Positions 8,586 to 18,600 of a DNA stretch of 64,000 nucleotides are shown here, one piece after another. Position 1 is the stretch's first letter; each line of letters begins with the position of its first letter. The position numbers and the translations under genes are program-made. The notes beneath the pieces were generated by a model. That model was not told where the DNA came from. It searched no databases and was given only the letters and a program-made list of their open reading frames with translations. This stretch comes from Actinacidiphila guanduensis (GTDB lineage: Bacteria; Actinomycetota; Actinomycetes; Streptomycetales; Streptomycetaceae): assembly GCF_900103985.1 (NCBI RefSeq), contig NZ_FNIE01000012.1:186001-250000 (forward strand), read 5' to 3'.

Positions 8586-9869
8586 ATGGCACTGGCCGAC
8601 ACCGGCCCCGCCCCGCTCGCCCCGGCCCCCTGGGTCGAGCAGCGCGGCGCGAGGATTCGCATCACGGCCGTCCGCACCTTCCTGACCGCCCCGCACGGCT
8701 GCCCCCACCTGGTGGTCCGGGTGGAGACCAACGAGCCCGGGCTCTACGGGCTCGGCTGCGCGAGCGACCCGCAGCGCACCCTGGCGGTGCGCTCGGTGCT
8801 GGACGACTACGCCGCCCCCATGCTGCGCGGCCGCGACCCCGACGACATCGAGGACATCCACCGGCTGCTGCTCAACAGCGCCTACTGGCGCGGTGGTTCG
8901 GTCACCGGCAACGCGCTCGGCGGGATCGACGTGGCGCTGTGGGACCTGAAGGCCAAGCGCCTGGGCGCCCCGCTGCACTCGCTCCTCGGCGGCCGGGTCC
9001 GCACCTTCGCCGAGGCATACACCCATGTCGACGGCGCCGACGCGGCCGAACTCGCCGACAAGGTGGCCGCCGCCCGCGAGCGCGGCTACCGGCATGTGCG
9101 CATCCAGGCCGCCGTGCCCGGCGCCGACACCTACGGCACCCACGGCGCCGGCACCGACCCCGCAGCCGTGCGGGCGCGCAAGGCGCCTTGGGACAGCGCC
9201 GGCTATCTGCGGTATGTGCCGGGCGTGCTCACCCGGGTTCGCGAACTCGTCGGCGACGACGTCGAGTTGCTGCACGACGTGCACGAGCGGCTGGACCCGC
9301 GGCAGGCCCGGGAGTTCCTGCGCCGGGTGGAGGACGCCCGGCTGTACTTCGTGGAGGACCTGCTCGCACCCGAGGACGCCGGGCACTTCAAGCGGCTGCA
9401 CGACGCCTCCCCGGTGCCGCTCGCGGTGGGCGAACTCTTCCACGACCCGGCGCAGTTCACCGCCCTGCTGCTCGCCCCCGACATCGACTTCGCCCGCGTC
9501 CGCGTGCCCACCCTGGGCGGCCTGACCCCCGCCCGCAAGATCGCCGCGCTCTGCGAGCTGCGCGGGGTGCGGCTCGCCCCGCACGGCCCCGCCGATGTCA
9601 GCCCGATCGCCCAGGCGGCCACCTTGGCCCTGGACATCTCCAGCCACGCCTTCGGTGTGCAGGAGGCCGCGGTCTTCCGGCCGCCGGTGCACGAGGTCTA
9701 CCCCGGCACCCCCACCGCCCGCGACGGCGGCCTGGTGCCCTCCGAACTCCCCGGCCACGGCGTCGACTTCGACGAGGCGGCGGCCGCGCGGTACCCGGTG
9801 CCCGACCCTCTGGAGCACGACCGCTGGGCGCTGCTGCGCGCCACCGACGGCAGCGTGCATCGGCCCTGA
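8586..9869 (+). CDS. ManD/RspA-like sugar-acid dehydratase (enolase superfamily)
   Basis: This 427-residue enzyme belongs to the mandelate racemase/enolase superfamily, closest in motif pattern to mannonate dehydratase and RspA. Metal ligands are visible as D231 (in LLHDVHERL), E257 (in YFVEDL) and E283 (in AVGELF), with H233 and H333 (APHGPADVSP) as likely catalytic bases. It would convert a hexonate such as mannonate to a 2-keto-3-deoxy sugar acid, fitting a mannose-derived pathway. ATG 8586 is chosen because the GGGGG at 8575-8579 is suitably spaced; ATG 8571 in frame is an alternative. The gene carries its own promoter candidate and is followed by a strong terminator. Confidence 0.88.
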   Translation: MALADTGPAPLAPAPWVEQRGARIRITAVRTFLTAPHGCPHLVVRVETNEPGLYGLGCASDPQRTLAVRSVLDDYAAPMLRGRDPDDIEDIHRLLLNSAYWRGGSVTGNALGGIDVALWDLKAKRLGAPLHSLLGGRVRTFAEAYTHVDGADAAELADKVAAARERGYRHVRIQAAVPGADTYGTHGAGTDPAAVRARKAPWDSAGYLRYVPGVLTRVRELVGDDVELLHDVHERLDPRQAREFLRRVEDARLYFVEDLLAPEDAGHFKRLHDASPVPLAVGELFHDPAQFTALLLAPDIDFARVRVPTLGGLTPARKIAALCELRGVRLAPHGPADVSPIAQAATLALDISSHAFGVQEAAVFRPPVHEVYPGTPTARDGGLVPSELPGHGVDFDEAAAARYPVPDPLEHDRWALLRATDGSVHRP

Positions 9870-9881
9870 CCGGAACGCGGC

Positions 9882-9918
9882 CCGGCGGGTGCGACAGGCG
9901 AGCTGCCGCACCCGCCGG
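9882..9918 (+). terminator. Rho-independent terminator after the dehydratase gene
   Basis: CCGGCGGGTGCG (9882-9893) pairs perfectly with CGCACCCGCCGG (9907-9918) across a 13-base loop and is followed by a T-rich tail. It begins 13 bases after the stop codon. Confidence 0.75.
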
Positions 9919-10042
9919 TTTCGTGTTTTCCCTGTGTCAGGCGAATTATCGTCCACCGTATTCCGCGGATGTCCCGGAAATGGCCTGACGTGAATGTTTC
10001 CGCAGGTCACAGTGGTCATGAAAGCAGGAATGGAAAGACCCG

Positions 10043-10071
10043 TTGACTTGATAACACACAGGGTTTTACAT
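10043..10071 (+). promoter_or_regulatory. Candidate promoter of the second GH38 gene
   Basis: TTGACT (10043-10048), a 17-base spacer and TTACAT (10066-10071) lie 33 bases before the start codon. The AGACCCGTTGAC sequence around the -35 box matches that of the dehydratase promoter, suggesting shared control. Confidence 0.5.
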
Positions 10072-10103
10072 GGCGGGAACCAGCTGGACAGGAAGGGCTG
10101 CCC

Positions 10104-13100
10104 ATGCATGACCGGATTGCGTCGAGCGAGCAGCGCATAGCCGCGTTCCTCACCGAGAAGCTGCGCCCCGCCATCCACCCGCAGCGCCTGCCCCTGGACA
10201 TCGGCGCCTGGCACATCCCGGGCGAGCCGGTCCCCGCCGCGGTCGCGCTGCGCGCCGAGTACACGCCCTTCGCCCCCGGCGAGGCGTGGGGCAGACCGTG
10301 GGCCACCACCTGGTTCGCCGTCAGCGGCACCGTGCCCGAGCGGTGGGCGGGCCGCCGGGTCGAGGCGCTGATCGACCTCGGCTCCGGACCGTCCGGCAGC
10401 GCCGAAGGTCTCGTCCACGACGCGCACGGCATCCCGCTGCAGGGCCTGCACCCGCACCTGCCCGCCGTGCCCGTCGCCCTGTCCGCCACCGGCGGCCGCG
10501 CGGTCCGCCTGCTGGTCGAGGCGGCCGCCAACCCGCGGATCGAGGACGGCGCGGCACGGCGCTACGGCGACCCCGCCACCGCCGGCGACACCCCGCTCTT
10601 CCGGCTGGGCCGCGCCGATCTCGCGGTGCGCGACGAGGAGGTGTGGCAGCTCGTCCACGACGTCGAGGCCCTGCACGCGCTGATGCTCGCCCTGCCCGAC
10701 ACCCTGCCCCGGCGGCACGAGATCCGCACCGCGCTGGAGCGGGCGGTGGACGCGGTCGATCCGCGGTCGGTGGCCCGCACCGCCGCCGAGGCGCGCGCCC
10801 TGCTCGCCCCCGTGCTCGCCCGCCGGGCCCACGACAGCGCGCACACCTTCGCCGCGGTCGGCCACGCCCCCGCAGGTCCCGCCCCGCTGTGGCCGGTGCG
10901 CGAGAGCGTGCGCAGGAGCGCGCGCGCCTTCAGCACCATGGCCCAACTCACCGAGGAGTACCCGGGCCTGGTGGTCGCGGCCGGCTCCGCCCAGCACTAC
11001 GCCTGGACCCAGGAGCACCACCCGCACGTCTTCGAGCGGGTCCGCAAGGCGGTCGCCGACGGGGCCTGGGCGCCGGTGGGCGGGATGTGGGTCGAGGCCG
11101 ACACCGAACTGGCCGGCGGCGAGGCGCTGGTCCGCCAACTCGTCCTCGGCCGCCGCTACTTCCGCGACGAGCTGGGCACCGAACCGGACGGCCTCTGGCT
11201 GCCGGGCGACACCGGCGCCTCCGCCGCCCTCCCGCAGCTCGCCGCCCTGGCCGGCGCCCGCTGGCTGCTCGCCCGGCGGCCGGAGGAAGCCCGCGCTGCC
11301 GCGCCACCGCACCACACCTTCCGCTGGGAGGGCCTGGACGGCACCTCGCTCCTCGCCCATCTCGCCCCGGACGCAAGCGATCTGACGGCACATCACCTCA
11401 TCGGTGCCGTGGCCGGATTCGCCGACAAGGGCACCGCCACCGCCTCGCTGCTGCCCTTCGGCCGCGAGGGATCCGGCCCCGATCGGGCGATGCTGGAGCG
11501 CGCCCGGCGCTACGCCGACCTCGACGGCGCCCCCCGCGTCGCCCTGCGCACCCCCTCGGCGTTCTTCCGCGCCGCCGGCGAGCAGCGCCCGCAAGCCCCC
11601 GTCTGGCGCGGCGGGTTGGACCTCGCCGCCCGCGCCGGGGGCTACACCGGCCAGCTCCGCACCAAGCAGGGCAACCGGCGCTGCGAGGCGCTGCTGCACG
11701 AGGCGGAGCTGTGGTCGGCGGCCGCCGCTGTACGGCACGGCATTCCGTACCCCTACGAGGAGTTGGAACGGCTGTGGAAGCTGGTGCTGCTCCAGCAGAG
11801 CCGCGGCATCCTGTCCGGTGCCTCGATCGCCTGGGTGCACGAGGAGGCCGAGCAGACCCACCGCGTGGTGCGGCGCCGGCTGGAGAAGCTGGTGCGGCGG
11901 GCCGTCGGCGACGCCGAGGGCGCCCAGGTGCTCAACGCGGCCCCCTTCGCCCGGCGCGAGGTCGTCGTCCGCGGGCCCGAGGCGCGCCCGCTGCCCGGCG
12001 CGCAGTTGCTCGCCGACGGCCGCAGCGCCGTCCTCGCGCAGGCACCCGCCCTCGGCGCCGGCCCCGCCGGCCTCCCGCTCGGCCCGCTGCCGCCCGTCAC
12101 CCTCACCGCGGAACCGGACGGCGGCCACGTGCTGGACAACGGGCTGCTGCGGGTGCGCGTCGACGCCGACGGGCTGGTCCGCTCGGCGGTCCACCTGCCC
12201 TCCGGCCGCGAGGCCATCGCCCCCGGCGGCGCGGGCAACCTGCTGCAGCTCCACCGCGACGAGCCCGCGGGCCCCAGCGCCCTGCACCTCGACCCCCGCG
12301 GCGGCCGCGACCTCACCGCCGCCCAGCGGGTCGAGGCGCGCGAGCACGGCCCGCTGCTGGCCGCCGTGCGCGTGGTGCGCGGCACCGGCCGCTCCACCGT
12401 CGTCCAGGACCTCGTGCTGACCGCGGGGGCCCACGCCCTGGCGATCGACACCGAAGTCGACTGGCGGGAGCGGGACATGCTGCTCAAGGCCGCCTGGGAG
12501 CTGGACGTGCACGCCGAACACACCAGCGCCGAGACGCAGTTCGGCCACGTGCGGCGGCCCACCCACGACAACGCGGACACCGGCCCGGCCGGCCGCGAGG
12601 CCGCCGCCCACCGCTGGGTGCACGTCGGCGAGCACGGCTTCGGCGTGGCCTTGGCCGGCGACGGCGGCTACGGCTACGACGCCGCCCGGCACACCCGCGG
12701 CGACGGCGGCACCACCACGGTGCTGCGCGCCACCCTGCTGCGCGCTCCCCACCACCCCGACCCGCACGCCGACCGCGGCCCGCACTGCGTCCGGCACACC
12801 CTGCGGCCGGGTGCGGACATCGGCGACGCCCTCGCCGAGGGCTACGCGCTCGGCCTCCCGCTGCGCCCCGGCCCCGACGCCCCCGCGCAGCCCCCGCTGG
12901 TGGCCGTGGACCACCCGGACGTCGTGGTGGAGACCGTCAAGCTCGCCGACGACCGCAGCGGCGACGTCGTCGTCCGCCTCTACGAGTCCCGCGGCGGCCG
13001 GGCCTGCGCCGCGCTCACCGCGGGCTTCCCCGTCGCCGCCGTCCACGAGACCGACCTGCTGGAGAGCCCGATCGCCCGCCACCCCGGCGGCGCGCCCCTC

Positions 13101-13160
13101 ACCCTGCGGCCCTTCCAGATCCTCACCCTCCGCCTCACCCCCGGGGAGTCCCGTGCCTGA
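10104..13160 (+). CDS. GH38 alpha-mannosidase paralog lacking active-site residues (predicted pseudoenzyme)
   Basis: This 1018-residue protein aligns end to end with the mannosidase at 5-3118, and the C-terminal beta domains are especially alike (KLADDRSGDVVVRLYESRGG is shared). However, every expected zinc or catalytic position is altered. The HAHID motif is HAPAG (P256 and G258 replace His and Asp), the nucleophile motif WLPD is WLPG (G368), and QFHDILPG is QSRGILSG (R567 and G568). The reading frame is intact and codon use is normal, so it is not simply decaying. It may bind carbohydrate or act as a regulatory partner; hydrolysis by the classical GH38 mechanism is unlikely. ATG 10104 has GGAAGG at 10089-10094. 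The stop overlaps the next regulator gene. Confidence 0.88.
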   Translation: MHDRIASSEQRIAAFLTEKLRPAIHPQRLPLDIGAWHIPGEPVPAAVALRAEYTPFAPGEAWGRPWATTWFAVSGTVPERWAGRRVEALIDLGSGPSGSAEGLVHDAHGIPLQGLHPHLPAVPVALSATGGRAVRLLVEAAANPRIEDGAARRYGDPATAGDTPLFRLGRADLAVRDEEVWQLVHDVEALHALMLALPDTLPRRHEIRTALERAVDAVDPRSVARTAAEARALLAPVLARRAHDSAHTFAAVGHAPAGPAPLWPVRESVRRSARAFSTMAQLTEEYPGLVVAAGSAQHYAWTQEHHPHVFERVRKAVADGAWAPVGGMWVEADTELAGGEALVRQLVLGRRYFRDELGTEPDGLWLPGDTGASAALPQLAALAGARWLLARRPEEARAAAPPHHTFRWEGLDGTSLLAHLAPDASDLTAHHLIGAVAGFADKGTATASLLPFGREGSGPDRAMLERARRYADLDGAPRVALRTPSAFFRAAGEQRPQAPVWRGGLDLAARAGGYTGQLRTKQGNRRCEALLHEAELWSAAAAVRHGIPYPYEELERLWKLVLLQQSRGILSGASIAWVHEEAEQTHRVVRRRLEKLVRRAVGDAEGAQVLNAAPFARREVVVRGPEARPLPGAQLLADGRSAVLAQAPALGAGPAGLPLGPLPPVTLTAEPDGGHVLDNGLLRVRVDADGLVRSAVHLPSGREAIAPGGAGNLLQLHRDEPAGPSALHLDPRGGRDLTAAQRVEAREHGPLLAAVRVVRGTGRSTVVQDLVLTAGAHALAIDTEVDWRERDMLLKAAWELDVHAEHTSAETQFGHVRRPTHDNADTGPAGREAAAHRWVHVGEHGFGVALAGDGGYGYDAARHTRGDGGTTTVLRATLLRAPHHPDPHADRGPHCVRHTLRPGADIGDALAEGYALGLPLRPGPDAPAQPPLVAVDHPDVVVETVKLADDRSGDVVVRLYESRGGRACAALTAGFPVAAVHETDLLESPIARHPGGAPLTLRPFQILTLRLTPGESRA

Positions 13161-15423
13161 CCGCGTGCCCGAACCCGCCCGCACCACCGGCCGCCCGCCC
13201 GCTGCGACCGGAAGCGAGGGCACCGCACGGCCGGGCGAGGGCTCCCCGCAGGAGGCGGCGCTGCGCGAATGGGCCCGCGGGGGAGGGCCGCTGGCCGTGC
13301 GGGCGCGGGTGGTGCTGCTCGCCGGGGCAGGGCTGCGCGACGCCGAGATCGCCCGCCGGCTCGGGGTGTCCCGGCAGACCGTGGGCACCTGGCGGCACCG
13401 CTGGCAGAGCGCGGGCCTGGCCGGCCTGGAGCAGCGGCCGCGCACCGGGCGGCCGGTCACCGTGGACGAGGCCGAGGTCGTCACCCGCGCGCTGCTCGCG
13501 CCCGGCGGCTCGGGCGCCAGCCGCGCCATCGCCCGCGAACTGGGCCTGTCCCACGCCACGGTGGCCGCCGTCCGCCGCCGCTGGAACCTCGCCGACGGGC
13601 CCCGCGTGCCCACCCGGCCGCCACTGCCCGGCGCCGACGTGTGGGTGATGGGCGTGTACGCCGACGCCGACCGGGCCGTGCTGCTCGCCGGCACCCGCGG
13701 CGCCGCTTCGCCGGACACCGCCGCACCGGCGGCGGCCGCCATCGTGATCGGCGAGGACGTGCTCGCCGGGCTCTCCCGCGCGCTGGAAGGGCTGCGCCCG
13801 GCCGCCGCCGACCGCCCGCCCCGCGCCTCCAGCGCGGACCTGGCCGCCTTCCTCGCCGAGGCCGCGGCCCGCCACCCGGACATCGCCCTGCACGCGGTCA
13901 CCCTGTGGGACACCGCGGCCGGCGGGGCGGCGGGCCGGGACCCGGCGCCGTACACCGTCGGCCCCGGCCGCACCGTCACCGCGCACCTGCTGCCCGCGGG
14001 CGCGGCCTGGCGCAGCTTCGTGACGGCCATGGCCGCCCTGGACTCCACTCGCCACCCCGAGTCCTCGCGGCGGGTCTACCTGGACCTGGTGGCCGCCCTC
14101 GGCCGGGACGGCGGGCCGGTGCGCTGGCTGCGCGAGAGCGTGGCCGGGCACCTGCGGCCCGCGCCCCAGCCGGCCGCCGAGGCCGCCGGGCCCGCGCCCG
14201 CCGCGGCCAGCGGAGTCAACCAGATCGACCTCGGCTCGTTCAACGAGTGCGTGGTGATCGAGTCGGTGCGGCTGTCGGGCACCATCACCCGCGGCGAGAT
14301 CGCCCACCGCACCGGGCTCACCCAGCAGTCCGTCTCGCGCATCGCCCGCTCGCTGATCGACCGAGGCATCCTCGTGGAGGACGCCCAGCGCCGGGCCACC
14401 TCCGGCAAGCCGCGCACCCCGGTGCGGCTGCGCGGCACCGCGGCCCACGCGCTCGGCCTGCACATCGACCCCGAGGTGCTCACCGCCACCGTGATCGACC
14501 TGGACGGCGCGATCGTGTGCACCTGCACCCGGCCGGTCGACGCGGCCGCCGCCCCGGGGGAGTTCGTGGCGCAGGTGGTGGCCCTCGGCCGCGAGGCGCT
14601 GGCCAAGGCCCAGGGCTCGGTGCCCGAGGAGGGGTTCCTCGGGATCGGGGTCGCCGTGCCGGGCCCGGTGGACATCGCCTCGGGCACGGTGCTCGGCCCG
14701 CCGCTGCTGTCGGCGTGGAACGACCTGCCGCTGCTCTACCTCCTCAAGGACCACTTCCCCTGCCCGGTGATCATCGAGAAGGACTCGCTGGCCGCGGCCG
14801 CCGGCGAGCGCTGGATCGGCCGCGACCGCAGGGCCCGCGACTTCGCCTACCTCTACCTGGGCACCGGCGTCGGCTCCGGGCTCTACCTCAACGGCGACCT
14901 GTACCGCGGGGTGAGCGCCAACGCGGGGGAGTTCGGCCAGCTGTGCGCGATCGCGCTGGGCCGCACCGGGCCCGACGGGCGGCCGCAGATGGTCCCCGAG
15001 TGCAACCCGCCGGTCTCCGTACCGGAGTTCGCCGCCAGGCGCGGCCTGCCGGCCTCGGCCCCGGTGCGCGGCAGCACCGCCGCCTACCGCGAGGTGGGGC
15101 GGGCGGCCGCGGCCGGCGACGGCGCGGCGCGGGCGGCACTGCGGGAGGTGGCCGGCGCGGTCGGGCGCGGCGCGCTCGGCCTGGTGGACCTCCTCGACAT
15201 CGACCTCATCGTGCTCGGCGGGCCGTTCTTCACCGAGGACACCGCGGACTACTACCTGGCCGAGATCCGCCGGGTGGTCAACGACTTCCCCACCGCGCGC
15301 CGGCTGCGCCGGGTGGAGGTCGAGCCCTCGGTGCTCAGCGCGGAGGCGGCCGCGGTCGGCGCGGCGTCGACCATCTTCCACGCCACGTTCACCCCCCGGT
15401 TGCGCACCCGCGACCGCATCTGA
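13153..15423 (+). CDS. Regulator fusing an IS630-transposase-like N-terminus to a ROK repressor
   Basis: This 756-residue protein starts at GTG 13153, preceded by GGGGAG and overlapping the GH38 stop by eight bases. Residues about 49-115 form a homeodomain-like helix-turn-helix (IARRLGVSRQTVGTWRHRW) plus a GRPVT linker, as in IS630 transposases. Residues about 160-335 retain the outline of the IS630 DDE domain (VMGVY, an FLAEAAARHP segment, LLPAGAAW), but only the middle acidic residue (D253) survives and the third position is T291. From about 363 there is a second winged helix (GEIAHRTGLTQQSVSRIARS) and then a ROK domain. The usual ROK CxCGxxGC zinc motif is absent. It probably represses nearby sugar genes. 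Confidence 0.85.
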   Translation: MPDRVPEPARTTGRPPAATGSEGTARPGEGSPQEAALREWARGGGPLAVRARVVLLAGAGLRDAEIARRLGVSRQTVGTWRHRWQSAGLAGLEQRPRTGRPVTVDEAEVVTRALLAPGGSGASRAIARELGLSHATVAAVRRRWNLADGPRVPTRPPLPGADVWVMGVYADADRAVLLAGTRGAASPDTAAPAAAAIVIGEDVLAGLSRALEGLRPAAADRPPRASSADLAAFLAEAAARHPDIALHAVTLWDTAAGGAAGRDPAPYTVGPGRTVTAHLLPAGAAWRSFVTAMAALDSTRHPESSRRVYLDLVAALGRDGGPVRWLRESVAGHLRPAPQPAAEAAGPAPAAASGVNQIDLGSFNECVVIESVRLSGTITRGEIAHRTGLTQQSVSRIARSLIDRGILVEDAQRRATSGKPRTPVRLRGTAAHALGLHIDPEVLTATVIDLDGAIVCTCTRPVDAAAAPGEFVAQVVALGREALAKAQGSVPEEGFLGIGVAVPGPVDIASGTVLGPPLLSAWNDLPLLYLLKDHFPCPVIIEKDSLAAAAGERWIGRDRRARDFAYLYLGTGVGSGLYLNGDLYRGVSANAGEFGQLCAIALGRTGPDGRPQMVPECNPPVSVPEFAARRGLPASAPVRGSTAAYREVGRAAAAGDGAARAALREVAGAVGRGALGLVDLLDIDLIVLGGPFFTEDTADYYLAEIRRVVNDFPTARRLRRVEVEPSVLSAEAAAVGAASTIFHATFTPRLRTRDRI

Positions 15424-15447
15424 CGCCGTTTCGCGGCCGCGTGGGGA

Positions 15448-15468
15448 TTTTGCCGTCATCCGGCAAAA
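15448..15468 (+). terminator. Hairpin after the ROK-fusion gene
   Basis: TTTTGCCG (15448-15455) and CGGCAAAA (15461-15468) form a perfect 8-bp stem with a 5-base loop, 25 bases after the stop codon. The A/T-rich ends resemble a bidirectional terminator, though no T-run follows. An operator for the GH3 gene is also possible; a TTGACG box lies at 15496-15501. Confidence 0.5.
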
Positions 15469-15645
15469 CCTGGGAAGCCGATCGCGTCCCGGCTCTTGAC
15501 GTTGAGTCAAAACTGACCACAAACTGCCGAACTGAAGAACCCGGGCCGCTTGGTTTCTTCGGACTTGCACCAAACTTCATGGCGCTACCTGCACCTCGCA
15601 GCACCTTGCAGCACCTCACGGCACTCCCCGGACGACGGAGGCAGC

Positions 15646-18600
15646 ATGGACAGCAGCATGGACAAGCGAAAGCGCAGGCGGGCAGGGCTCGCCGCGGCAT
15701 GCGCGCTGGTGTGCGCGGTGGGGCTGAGCGCCGCGTCGGGCGGCGCGGCCCTGGCCCAGGCGCCGCGCGCCACCGCGGCGACGCCGATCTACCTGGATAC
15801 CGATTACTCCTTCCAGGAGCGGGCCGCGGACCTCGTCTCCCGGATGACGCTCCAGGAGAAGGTGCAGCAGCTCAGCACCAACAGCGGACCGGCCATCCCC
15901 CGGCTCGGCGTGCAGCAGTACACGTACTGGAGCGAGGGCCAGCACGGCGTCAACAGCCTGGGCGCCGACCAAAACAACGGCGGCGTGCAGGGCGGGGTGC
16001 ACTCCACGAGCTTCCCCACCAACTTCGCCTCGTCCATGTCCTGGGACAAGGACCTGATGTACCAGGAGAGCACCGCGATCTCCGACGAGGCCCGCGGCTT
16101 CGTCGACAAGTCGCTCTTCGGCACCGGGCAGAACAACCTTGGCCCCTCCGCCGACGACTACGGCTCCCTCACCTACTGGGCGCCCACCGTCAACCTCGAC
16201 CGCGACCCGCGCTGGGGCCGCACCGACGAGGCGTTCGGCGAGGACCCGTACTTCGTGGGCCAGATGGCCGGCCAGTTCATCGACGGCTACGAGGGCAACA
16301 CCCAGGACGGCACCTCGCAGACCGGCTACCTGAAGGTCGCCGCGACCGCCAAGCACTACGCGCTCAACAACGTCGAGGACAACCGCACCGGCATCAGCTC
16401 CGACGTCAACGACACCGACCTGCGCGACTACTACACCGCGCAGTTCCGCGACCTGATCGAACAGGCCCACGTGGCGGGCCTGATGACGTCGTACAACGCG
16501 ATCAACGGCACGCCGTCCACCTCGGACACCTACACCACCAACGAACTCGCCCAGCGCACCTACGGGTTCGGCGGCTACATCACCTCCGACTGCGGTGCCG
16601 TCGGCACCAACTGGCGGCAGTTCCCCGGCGGCCACGACTGGGCGCCGCCCGGCTGGACCACCGACCACGACCCGGACAACCCGACCTGGACCGAGACCGC
16701 GACCGGCACCACCGTGCCCGGCCAGGCCGGCGCCGAGGCGTACTCGCTGCGGGCCGGCACCGACCTGAACTGCACCGGCGACGAGGCCACCACCGCCAAC
16801 ATCGAGGCCGCGATCAAGGCCGGCGTGCTCAGCGAGGGCGTGATCGACAACGCCCTGGTGAAGGTCTTCACCATCCGCATGGAGACCGGCGAGTTCGACC
16901 CGGCGGGCAAGGTCCCGTACACCAAGATCACCAAGGACCAGATCGAGAGCCCCGCCCACCAGGCGCTGGCCGCCAAGGTCGCCGACAACTCGCTCGTGCT
17001 GCTGAAGAACGACAAGCTGCCCTCCGGCGGCGGCCGGCTGCTGCCGGCGGACCCGGCGAAGGCGAAGAAGGTCGTCATCCTCGGCGACATGGCGAACACC
17101 ACCTCGCTGGGCCTGTACTCCGGCCAGCCGGACCACACCACGAGCCCGGTGCAGGGCATCGAGGACGAGGTGCACGCCGCCGACCCGACCGCCTCGGTGG
17201 TCTTCGACGCCGCCGGCACCTCCTCCACCGCCACCTCGCCCGCCGTGCTCAGCGACAAGACCAAGGCGGACATCGCCTCGGCCGACCTGGTCGTCCTGTT
17301 CGTCGGCACCAGCCAGGCCAACGCCGACGAGGGCAAGGACCGCACCAGCCTGGCGATGCCCGGCAACTACGACTCGCTGGTCGACCAGACCGCCGCCCTC
17401 GGCAACGACAAGCTCGCCCTGGTCATCCAGTCCGACGGCCCGGTCGATCTCGGCGACGTCCAGGCCAAGGTGCCCGCCATCGTCTTCAGCGGCTACAACG
17501 GCCAGGCCCAGGGCACCGCGCTGGCCGACGTGCTCTTCGGGAAGCAGAACCCCTCGGGGCACCTGAACTTCACCTGGTACAAGGACGACTCGCAGCTGCC
17601 CGACAAGCAGAACTACGGCCTGACCCCCGCCGAGACCGACGGGCTCGGCCGCACCTACCAGTACTTCACCGGCACGCCGACCTACCCCTTCGGCTACGGC
17701 CTGAGCTACAGCACCTTCTCCTTCACCGGCATCACGGCGAACAAGACCCAGATCACCGCGAACGGCCAGGTCAAGGTGCACGTCGACGTCACCAACACCG
17801 GGAAGACGGCCGGCGCCACCGTCGCCGAGCTGTACGCGGCCACCCCGTTCACCGTCCAGGGCGTGGAACTGCCCAAGGAGCGGCTGGCGGGCTTCGCGAA
17901 GACCAAGGTGCTGGGGCCGGGGCAGACGCAGCACCTCACCTTGACGGTGAAGGCCGCCGACCTGTCCTTCTGGGACGCCGGCTCCTCCCGGCAGGTGGTC
18001 TACGACGGCCGCTACCGCTTCCAGGTCGGCCCGGACTCCGCCCACCCGGCCGGCCACGCCGACGTGAGGATCACCGGCAGCCTGAAGCCGAAGGTCCAGT
18101 ACGTCACCGTGCAGCCGGAGAACGTCGTGTACAACGCCGGCGACACCTTCAGCCTCACCGCGAAGAACAAGTGGATCAAGGACGACACCGACCACGCCAA
18201 GGAACAGCGCGACACCTCGCTGACCGCGGACGGCGTGGTGGAGGCGGTGAACAACGACCAGTCCTTCGTGGACCTGAAGACCACCAAGGCCACCTACAGG
18301 AGCAGCAACCCGGCCGTGGCCACCGTGGACCGCAACGGCACCGTGCACGCCGTCGCCGACGGCGTTGCCACCATCTCGGCCACCGTCGGCGGGGTCACCG
18401 GCTCCGCGCCCGTCGTCGTCCGCAACACCGCGGGCCTGGACGCGCCGCCCATCGCCGACGCCGGCACCACCCTGACCGCCACCACCAGCTACACCAACGG
18501 CAGCGCCCAGGCGGCGACCGGCGTCACGGCCGACCTCAAGGCGCCCGACGGCTGGACCGTGACGGCCACCACCCCGGCCTCCTTCGACCAGGTCGGCCCC

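Noticed and set aside
8502-14048. Minus-strand open frame of 1848 codons
   Set aside because: It runs antisense to the dehydratase, GH38-like and ROK genes and shows only low-complexity Gly/Arg/Ala sequence, so it is a shadow frame.
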